In this document: positions 1 through 4,615 of the stretch, in pieces
Numbering within the stretch: position 1 is the first letter of the stretch
How the letters are laid out: every line of letters starts with the position of its first letter
Assembly (NCBI GenBank): GCA_030044455.1
Contig: JASHVU010000633.1
Span: forward strand, 1-6,136
Length of the DNA: 6,136 nucleotides
DNA from: Acidobacteriaceae bacterium
GTDB taxonomy: Bacteria > Acidobacteriota > Terriglobia > Terriglobales > Acidobacteriaceae
Direction: 5' to 3'
Program-made: the position numbers and the translations under genes
Notes under the pieces: model-generated
The model's database searches: none
Told to the model about the DNA's origin: nothing
What the model saw: only the letters and a program-made list of their open reading frames with translations

Positions 1-476
1 GATCTCAAAAAGCCATTTCACGACAAGTGGTAAATTGGGGCACGTTACTCACGAGCCGAAATCTGGGTTCAGGACCTATTACCGCTAGGCAACATCGGAG
101 ACGCCTCGGCGAGATAGTTTTGCGAGCGCCTCAGAGCTGATGCGAGGCGTTTTCGATTTGCGGGTGAGAAGGAAGGCGCAGGCGTTTGCCGCGGATGCGG
201 TGAGCCTATGGATTTTGAATCAGACAGTGCCTGTAATCAATGACTTAGCGCTTTCCGGCGCAAAGCCAACGACAGGGATCTCTTCCGGCCCCTACAGCGC
301 CAGTATGGCACAATCGAGCCTCCGCGGCGCCTGCGGCTTCGTTCTAACCGCGCGATGCTGAGCTTTGCGGAGTGACCGCCCCGTACCCTGTCAATGAGTG
401 CCCTGTACCGCCAGTTGACGCCGATGCAGAGCGCCTTTCGGCGGGGCCACGGAAAGACAGTGATGGAGAGCACGCC
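1..476. other. Left intergenic region, no supported gene
   Basis: I find no gene here that I can support. The open frames are short (up to about 78 codons), overlap on both strands, lack a convincing ribosome binding site and match no family I know. The first ten codons from base 1 read DLKKPFHDKW and then stop at TAA (31-33). This could be the tail of a protein entering from the left, but ten residues cannot decide it. A terminator-like hairpin lies near 127-153 and is listed separately. Confidence 0.5.
127..153 (+). terminator. Possible intrinsic terminator hairpin
   Basis: CGCCTC (127-132) pairs with GAGGCG (144-149) across an 11-base loop, and TTTT follows at once (150-153). A second copy of the left arm, ACGCCTC at 101-107, could pair with GAGGCGT at 144-150 instead. 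The stem is short and the T run is only four bases, so this is a weak rho-independent terminator candidate on the + strand. It would end a transcript coming from the left and so isolate the padR promoter. Confidence 0.3.
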
Positions 477-505
477 TTGACCTTCTACATATCCGCGCGT
501 ATATG
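477..505 (+). promoter_or_regulatory. Candidate sigma70-type promoter of padR-ADOP
   Basis: TTGACC at 477-482 matches the -35 consensus at five of six bases. TATATG at 500-505 matches the -10 consensus at four of six. The spacing is exactly 17 bases. Transcription would start near 511-513, leaving only about 8 bases before the ATG at 520. A leader that short would keep just the 3' part of the Shine-Dalgarno region, which is a difficulty for this placement. The palindrome at 481-512 covers the spacer and the -10, so a bound repressor would block polymerase. Confidence 0.45.
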
Positions 506-512
506 TAGAAGG
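481..512. promoter_or_regulatory. 12-bp-arm palindrome, likely PadR operator
   Basis: CCTTCTACATAT (481-492) and ATATGTAGAAGG (501-512) are perfect reverse complements separated by 8 bases (493-500). PadR-family dimers bind dyad sites, and ACAT/ATGT half-sites are a known theme in the family; here they lie at 487-490 and 503-506. The site sits just upstream of the padR-like gene and overlaps its promoter candidate and ribosome binding site, so autoregulation is the simplest reading. If transcription starts further upstream, the same bases could form an RNA hairpin that hides AAGG of the Shine-Dalgarno site. Binding by this PadR is inferred. Confidence 0.6.
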
Positions 513-513
513 A
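509..513 (+). promoter_or_regulatory. Ribosome binding site for ATG 520
   Basis: AAGGA at 509-513 lies 6 bases before the ATG at 520, ideal Shine-Dalgarno spacing. No comparable site precedes the TTG at 548, the only start codon available in the intact padR frame between the in-frame stop (521-523) and the conserved domain. This site therefore argues that translation naturally begins at 520, even though that ATG is out of frame in this sequence. AAGG also belongs to the right arm of the palindrome. Confidence 0.6.
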
Positions 514-519
514 TGAGGT

Positions 520-547
520 ATGAAAAAAAACTGACGACAAGTTTGAC
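520..547 (+). other. Frame break in A8 run at the 5' end of padR
   Basis: ATG at 520-522 is followed by A8 (523-530), C and TGA (532-534), so this start yields only M-K-K-N. Removing one A (or adding two) joins the ATG to the padR frame and gives MKKTDDKFDLPQGTLD, a normal N-terminus for this subfamily. What is seen is the run, the stops and the frames. Whether it is a sequencing error, a real mutation, a phase-variable tract or a site of transcriptional slippage cannot be told from sequence alone. Confidence 0.7.
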
Positions 548-874
548 TTGCCGCAGGGTACTCTCGACCTCCTCATCATGAGGGTTGTAGCCCTTGGCCC
601 TATTCACGGCTACGCCATTGCGCAGAGAATTCAGCAAATCTCCCGTGACGCCCTTCAGGTCCAGCAGGGATCGCTTTACCCCGCGCTTCATCGACTCGAG
701 TACAAAAGGCTGCTGGCCGCCAAGTGGCAACCATCGGAAACCGGCCGTGACGCGAAGTTCTACGAACTTACTGCCAGGGGACGGGCCTACCTGATAACCG
801 AAACCGAAAACTGGAAGCGCTTCACTGATGTCGTCGGCCTCATCCTCAAGGGAACCGCGGAGGGAGTGTTATGA
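548..874 (+). CDS. PadR-family transcriptional regulator (acidobacterial ADOP-linked type)
   Basis: This is a small winged-helix repressor expected to control the permease that follows. The intact frame encodes 108 residues from a TTG. Hallmarks are GTLDLLIMRVVALGPIHGY in the first helices, the PadR signature GSLYPALHRLE (numbered 50-60 if the protein starts at 520), and FYELTARGR in the wing region. The length suits the short PadR type lacking a long C-terminal domain.

The start is in doubt. Codons 524-547 continue upstream as KKTDDKFD before a stop at 521-523. An ATG with a good ribosome binding site lies at 520 but reads M-K-K-N-stop because of eight A's (523-530). With seven A's it would give MKKTDDKFDLPQGTLD and a 117-residue protein of typical form. 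The stop codon overlaps the next gene's ATG by four bases. Family assignment is firm; target and ligand are unknown. Confidence 0.9.
   Translation: MPQGTLDLLIMRVVALGPIHGYAIAQRIQQISRDALQVQQGSLYPALHRLEYKRLLAAKWQPSETGRDAKFYELTARGRAYLITETENWKRFTDVVGLILKGTAEGVL
859..863 (+). promoter_or_regulatory. Ribosome binding site of the ADOP permease gene
   Basis: GGAGG at 859-863 (within GGAGGGAG) lies 7 bases before the ATG at 871, inside the last codons of padR. It fixes the permease start at 871, where ATGA combines the permease start with the padR stop. Termination of padR translation next to this site would allow coupled re-initiation. Confidence 0.7.
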
Positions 875-3597
875 GCTGGCTACGCAGGTTGTTCTCACGC
901 AGGCGATTGGAGATCGAACTGGATAAAGAACTGCGCTTCCACTTCGACACTCAGGTTGCCGACAAAATTCGCAATGGCGTTCCTGAGAGTGAAGCTCGCC
1001 GCCTTACGCGAATCGAGTTTGGCGGCATCGAACAAATCAAGGAAGACTGCCGCGAGCGTCGCGGCACCATGTGGATTGAATCGATGGCGCAGGATATACG
1101 CTACACGCTTCGCCAGCTGATCAAGTCCCCTGGATACACATGCACGGTGCTTCTCACGCTGGCGCTCGGCATCGGAGCGAATGCCGCCATCTTTACAGTG
1201 GTGAGCGCGATGCTTCTTCAAAACCTCCCTGTCCGCGATCCGAAGTCGCTGGTCCGCATCGGCGACCAGAACCAGTGCTGCGTGAGAGGAACCGCTATTT
1301 CCGACGGCGATTATGGAATCTTCTCCACGCGTATGTATGAGCAGTTGCGTAAAGACAATCCTGAGTTTGAAGAACTCGCAGCAATGCAGGCGGGGTTCGA
1401 ATACCGGCCGATCATCGCGCGAAGAGATGCAGGGCAGGAACTGCCGCAGTTGCGCGCTGCCGAGTTTGTATCCGGGAATTATTTCTCCACATTCGGGTTG
1501 AATCCTGCAGCGGGACGCTTGCTCGTCGAAGCTGACAACATAGCCGGCGCGCCAGATGCGGCGGTGATGAGCTATGAGACGTGGAGCGGCGATTACAACC
1601 GCGATCCGTCGGTAGTCGGAAGCACATTCCGAGTCAATACCAAGCCGGTCACCGTGGTCGGCATCGCGCCGCGGGGCTTCTACGGCGACCGGCTCACGGC
1701 TAGCCCTCCCAACTTTTATCTGGCGATTCAGGCAATGCCGGCGCTGCTTGGCGCTAGTTACGTCAACGATCCTGATACGTCGTGGCTTTACGTCGTCGGG
1801 CGACTCAAGCCGGGTGTCGAATGGGCGCCGCTTGAGGATAAGATCGGCGTACAATTGAGGCAAAACTTCGCAAACGGCAGGCTGTTTTCATCGGTGCATG
1901 ACCGTCCGCTGCTGGACAAAGTGCACGTAGTCTTGACGCCGGATGCCAACGGCATTCAAAACCTGCAAGAGGAATATTTCTCCCGCTTGCGGCTCCTGGT
2001 CTGGATCGCCGCGCTTGTTCTTGTCATCGCCTGCGCCAATGTTGCGAATCTTTTGCTTGTCCGTGGGATGGGCCGCAAGTCTGAGATGTCAGTGAGATCC
2101 GCGCTTGGTGCGGCCCGCGCCCGTGTCGTCAGGCAGCTGCTCACTGAAAGTGTCGTGCTCGCGATTCTCGGCGGAATCGTTGCCCTTGCGGTCTCGTATG
2201 CGGGCGCCCACATGCTGGTCGCGATGGCTTTTGCGGGTGAAACGCATGTGCCGATCGATGCGGCTCCTTCATGGCAGGTTCTTACCTTTGCTCTGGCTAT
2301 CTCTATCGTCACTGGCGTCGTCTTCGGAGCGGCACCGGCGTGGATCTACTCCAGGACCCAGCCGGCCGATGCACTGCGCAGTGCCGGCAGGTCGGTCGCG
2401 CCCGGTGCGTCGCGGCTGCAGAGATCGCTGGTGGTGCTGCAGGCGGCCTTGTCTCTGGTATTGCTGGTTGGCGCGGGACTCTTTGCCCAAAGCTTGCACA
2501 AGCTCGAGAGCACTGACATGAAACTCAACCCGGTGAACCGCTATATCGTCCACGTCAACCCACAGGCGGCTGGGTTTAAGGTAGCTCAGTTAGAGCCCTT
2601 GCAGCACACGATTGAAGAGCGATTCCACGAACTGCCGGGTGTCGTGAAAGTGGGCCTCAGCACTTACACTCCCATGGAAGCCGATGACGAAGATTGGGCC
2701 GTGCAGATCCAAGGGCAGCCATCGTTAAATCGAAACGCTTCGTTCGTAAAGGCAAACGCCGAGTACTTTGATTCCGTGGGTACGCATCTGTTGATGGGAC
2801 GCGGCATCAATGCACAGGACTCCTCTACTGCCCCGTTCGTCGCAGTGGTCAACCAGACCTTCGTCAACACATTCTTCAAGCCCGGCGAGAACCCTATTGG
2901 ACACCGCTTTGGTCCTCCGGGCCCGCAATCGCCTGGTGACTGGGAGATTGTTGGCGTAGTCGAAGATACGGTCTACACCAGCGTGCGCTGGAAGAACCAC
3001 GCGATGTACTTCACACCGCTGATGCAGGGTCGGCCGGACGACCCGAACGGCGACGTGTATATCAGTACGATCGTGCTTGCGGCATCGCGGCCGGTGCCGG
3101 ACATGGAAGCCGTTGCGCGACGGACGCTCGCCGGCATCAGCCCCAATTTATCGGTGGTAAAGTTTCAAACCTTCAAAGCCCAGATTGCCAGCCAGTTCTC
3201 ACAGGAGCGGATGCTGACCCAATTAATCACCCTCTTTGGCGTCGTGGCATTGGCATTGGCCGCTGTGGGGTTATACGGCGTCACCTCGTACACTGTTGCG
3301 CGGCGTGCGCCAGAGATCGGCATCCGCATGGCACTCGGCGCTAAACGCGGCGCCGTCACCACGATGATTCTGCGCGGCGCCATGGTGCAGGCCACCGTCG
3401 GGCTCGCGATTGGGGTTCCCGCCGCGGTGCTCTTGGTGCGTTTCGTTAAGTCACAGCTCTACGAGATAACAGCCCCGGGCGCGGACATCATGACAAGCGC
3501 AATCCTTACGCTCGTTCTCGCGGCGTTCATAGCTGCGATCGGTCCAGCCCGGCGAGCCGCGAAGATTGACCCCGCCAAGGCGCTCAGAATGGAATGA
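871..3597 (+). CDS. ADOP family orphan ABC permease (MacB/FtsX-like, duplicated)
   Basis: This 908-residue inner-membrane protein belongs to the acidobacterial duplicated orphan permease family. Residues 1-85 are a charged cytoplasmic segment with an RRRLEIELDKELRFHFD stretch typical of the family. Estimated membrane segments are about 91-115, 372-398, 424-452, 468-492, 518-540, 782-808, 836-858 and 874-893. Two large extracytoplasmic MacB_PCD-like domains lie at about 116-370 and 541-780.

The internal duplication is visible: SALGAARARVVRQLL (410-424) against MALGAKRGAVTTMIL (820-834), and QPADALR (497-503) against DPAKALR (900-906). These are the FtsX-type signatures of the two halves. MacB permeases work with an ATPase in lipoprotein, peptide or drug export, but no Walker-type ATPase lies in this window, hence 'orphan'. 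The substrate is unknown. The start has a strong ribosome binding site and overlaps padR by 4 bases, indicating one operon under PadR control. The reading frame is unbroken and the length is normal for the family. Confidence 0.93.
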   Translation: MSWLRRLFSRRRLEIELDKELRFHFDTQVADKIRNGVPESEARRLTRIEFGGIEQIKEDCRERRGTMWIESMAQDIRYTLRQLIKSPGYTCTVLLTLALGIGANAAIFTVVSAMLLQNLPVRDPKSLVRIGDQNQCCVRGTAISDGDYGIFSTRMYEQLRKDNPEFEELAAMQAGFEYRPIIARRDAGQELPQLRAAEFVSGNYFSTFGLNPAAGRLLVEADNIAGAPDAAVMSYETWSGDYNRDPSVVGSTFRVNTKPVTVVGIAPRGFYGDRLTASPPNFYLAIQAMPALLGASYVNDPDTSWLYVVGRLKPGVEWAPLEDKIGVQLRQNFANGRLFSSVHDRPLLDKVHVVLTPDANGIQNLQEEYFSRLRLLVWIAALVLVIACANVANLLLVRGMGRKSEMSVRSALGAARARVVRQLLTESVVLAILGGIVALAVSYAGAHMLVAMAFAGETHVPIDAAPSWQVLTFALAISIVTGVVFGAAPAWIYSRTQPADALRSAGRSVAPGASRLQRSLVVLQAALSLVLLVGAGLFAQSLHKLESTDMKLNPVNRYIVHVNPQAAGFKVAQLEPLQHTIEERFHELPGVVKVGLSTYTPMEADDEDWAVQIQGQPSLNRNASFVKANAEYFDSVGTHLLMGRGINAQDSSTAPFVAVVNQTFVNTFFKPGENPIGHRFGPPGPQSPGDWEIVGVVEDTVYTSVRWKNHAMYFTPLMQGRPDDPNGDVYISTIVLAASRPVPDMEAVARRTLAGISPNLSVVKFQTFKAQIASQFSQERMLTQLITLFGVVALALAAVGLYGVTSYTVARRAPEIGIRMALGAKRGAVTTMILRGAMVQATVGLAIGVPAAVLLVRFVKSQLYEITAPGADIMTSAILTLVLAAFIAAIGPARRAAKIDPAKALRME

Positions 3598-3925
3598 AGC
3601 CACGCACCGGAAAGGCCTGAGTGCATCTGGCATTTCTTGAATCGGCCTCTAACAATTCGTCAACTCGCGAATCCGGCTGAAAATGGGGCTCCGGGCAAAT
3701 GACCGGCAACACTCGCGTTACCAAGTAAGCAACATCTGCAGAACGGATGACCTGCCGGTTGCCTGCATCAGGGATTCCTGCTCAAGCTTCGGGTGGAATT
3801 CCACTGCCACAAGTCCGACATGCCGACCAACCGTCCCCGCCGCCATTGTCCGACACATAAGTCTATTTCCCAGAAGTAAATGCGCGGATATCTGGCATAT
3901 TCACCATCACTGCAATGACCACCCG

Positions 3926-3939
3926 GAACGAGATCGTTC
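3926..3939. repeat. Short inverted repeat GAACGA-N2-TCGTTC
   Basis: GAACGA (3926-3931) and TCGTTC (3934-3939) are perfect reverse complements with 2 bases between them. As RNA this would fold as a 5-bp stem with a 4-base loop (AGAT), extended by a G-U pair. As DNA it could be a small dyad site. No gene starts close enough to give it an obvious target. Confidence 0.35.
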
Positions 3940-3966
3940 TCTGCGTTTCGAGGGATTGTCTCAAAA

Positions 3967-3986
3967 GGGGCTCGAAAACGGGCCCC
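3967..3986. repeat. GC-rich stem-loop
   Basis: GGGGCTC (3967-3973) pairs with GGGCCCC (3980-3986) around GAAAAC, giving seven pairs including one G-U on the + strand transcript. On the - strand the hairpin has one C-A mismatch but is followed by TTTTG, so it could act as a weak terminator for leftward transcripts. The loop side (CTCGAAAACG, 3971-3980) can instead pair, with one bulged base, with CGTTTCGAG at 3944-3952. The two structures exclude each other. Confidence 0.4.
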
Positions 3987-4007
3987 GCAAATCCAACAAA
4001 ATCAATG

Positions 4008-4028
4008 GCCGGATCTCACCGATCCGGC
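4008..4028. repeat. Perfect 8-bp stem-loop
   Basis: GCCGGATC (4008-4015) and GATCCGGC (4021-4028) are perfect reverse complements around TCACC. No T run follows on either strand, so it is not a classical intrinsic terminator. It lies about 50 bases before the ATG of the broken exonuclease gene and could be part of a leader structure, a repeat-family element or a protein-binding dyad. Confidence 0.45.
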
Positions 4029-4078
4029 TGTGCCAAAACCTAAAGGTTGTGACACTGTCTCAGGGAAGATGAGTGTTC

Positions 4079-4519
4079 ATGAAGGAAGTAGCAGTAAAGC
4101 ACGAACGTGTTCTTTATTTTGATCTTGAATGGAGTTGTTGAGACGGACTTCCGGTTCGTGGCCAGTGTCAAGAACTTATCGAAATTGGAGTTGTTGAAGT
4201 CTGCCTGGCTTCGCCAGGGGATTCTGAAGCAGAAGGACTATCTCATTCGCCCGAGTCATTTTGATATCAACGCGGCCTGCATAAACGTCAACGGTTTAAC
4301 GGGTGACGATCTGAGCCCAGCTCCGCTCTTCACAGAAGTGCTGCGGAAGTTTGAGGAGGACTGCAAGCCGCGCAAGAAATTTGCTGTGCTTGAGGATCAT
4401 ATGCCGACGCGCTGGCCGCATTTTGCGGCCGGTATCTAATACCATGTCCTCTCCGCAGACGCGGGCCGGTGCAGACCATCAGTCAGCTATCCTCACAAGA
4501 GCCACCTGTCACGCTCTAG
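4079..4519 (+). pseudogene. Decayed DEDDh 3'-5' exonuclease (ERI-1/KapD/DnaQ-like)
   Basis: The family pattern appears only when frames are stitched together. From ATG 4079 one reads VLYFDLEWSC, with the Exo I acidic pair (D and E of FDLE), then TGA (4139-4141) where Trp would fit, then DGLPVRGQCQELIEIGVVEV, a classic DnaQ-superfamily strand. Dropping one G of the GGGG run (4217-4220) moves to a second frame: ILKQKDYLIRPSHFDI, then VNGLTGDDLSPAPLFTEVL, the usual 'G[IL]T.[DE].....P.F.EVL' region. Adding one base in the A run near 4377-4379 returns to the first frame at ICCA, then TGA (4391-4393) again in place of Trp, then GSYADALAAFCGRYLIPC, resembling the Exo II region. The frame ends at TAG 4517-4519 with no visible Exo III His...Asp, so the C-terminus is missing or scrambled.

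A 110-codon open stretch from GTG 4107 covers only the middle part and is not a complete enzyme. Family assignment is from motifs; exact subfamily is uncertain. Confidence 0.68.
4204..4218. repeat. Perfect 6-bp hairpin at the first exonuclease frameshift
   Basis: CCTGGC (4204-4209), TTC, GCCAGG (4213-4218) form a perfect inverted repeat with a 3-base loop. Its right arm runs into the GGGG run (4217-4220) where the exonuclease frame is lost. Small hairpins and homopolymers both promote slippage during replication, so this may have helped cause the indel. Confidence 0.4.
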
Positions 4520-4615
4520 ACAAATAGAATGCTTTCCGCTGCAAAGGCAGTATTCTTCAAAGAAGTCCGCTTGGCAATTCCAACCAATCAAAAACGACCT
4601 TGATGTGTGCGCTGT

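Larger units (their letters stand above)
3598..4078. other. Gene-free region with clustered inverted repeats
   Basis: I support no gene in this 480-base stretch. The longest open frame (+ strand, 3683-4072, 129 codons) has an unprotein-like composition rich in Cys, Arg, Ser and His and matches no family I know. No clear U-tailed terminator follows the permease stop at 3595-3597. The right-hand part is structured: GAACGA/TCGTTC at 3926-3939, GGGGCTC/GGGCCCC at 3967-3986 and GCCGGATC/GATCCGGC at 4008-4028. These are described in separate entries. Confidence 0.55.

Noticed and set aside
1..33. Tail of an upstream protein ending DLKKPFHDKW
   Set aside because: Ten codons at the window edge are too few to support a coding call.
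140..361. 73-codon open frame on the + strand near the left end
   Set aside because: Nothing in the protein is recognisable, competing frames of similar length exist on the other strand, and its start overlaps the terminator-like hairpin.
525..534. A-AAA-AAC followed by TGA as a programmed -1 frameshift site
   Set aside because: The heptamer is in the right register for -1 slippage, but -1 leads to the wrong frame. Joining ATG 520 to padR needs a +1 shift (or one A fewer in the RNA).
895..1863. 322-codon open frame on the - strand inside the permease gene
   Set aside because: It lies antisense to a full-length, clearly homologous permease, has low-complexity Arg/His/Ala-rich content and shows no family motifs. 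Long antisense frames are common opposite GC-rich genes.
3683..4072. 129-codon open frame on the + strand after the permease
   Set aside because: It has no ribosome binding site, an unusual Cys/Arg/His/Ser-rich composition and no recognisable domain, and it runs through several inverted repeats.
4139..4393. TGA codons as selenocysteine or reassigned tryptophan
   Set aside because: The same gene also has two frameshifts, and neighbouring genes end in TGA and use TGG for Trp. Decay explains all of it.
4107..4439. 110-codon open frame read as an intact hypothetical gene
   Set aside because: Its middle matches the central part of a DEDDh exonuclease, but its first and last portions are out of the family frame. 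The upstream and downstream motifs lie in another frame, so it is better explained as part of a pseudogene.
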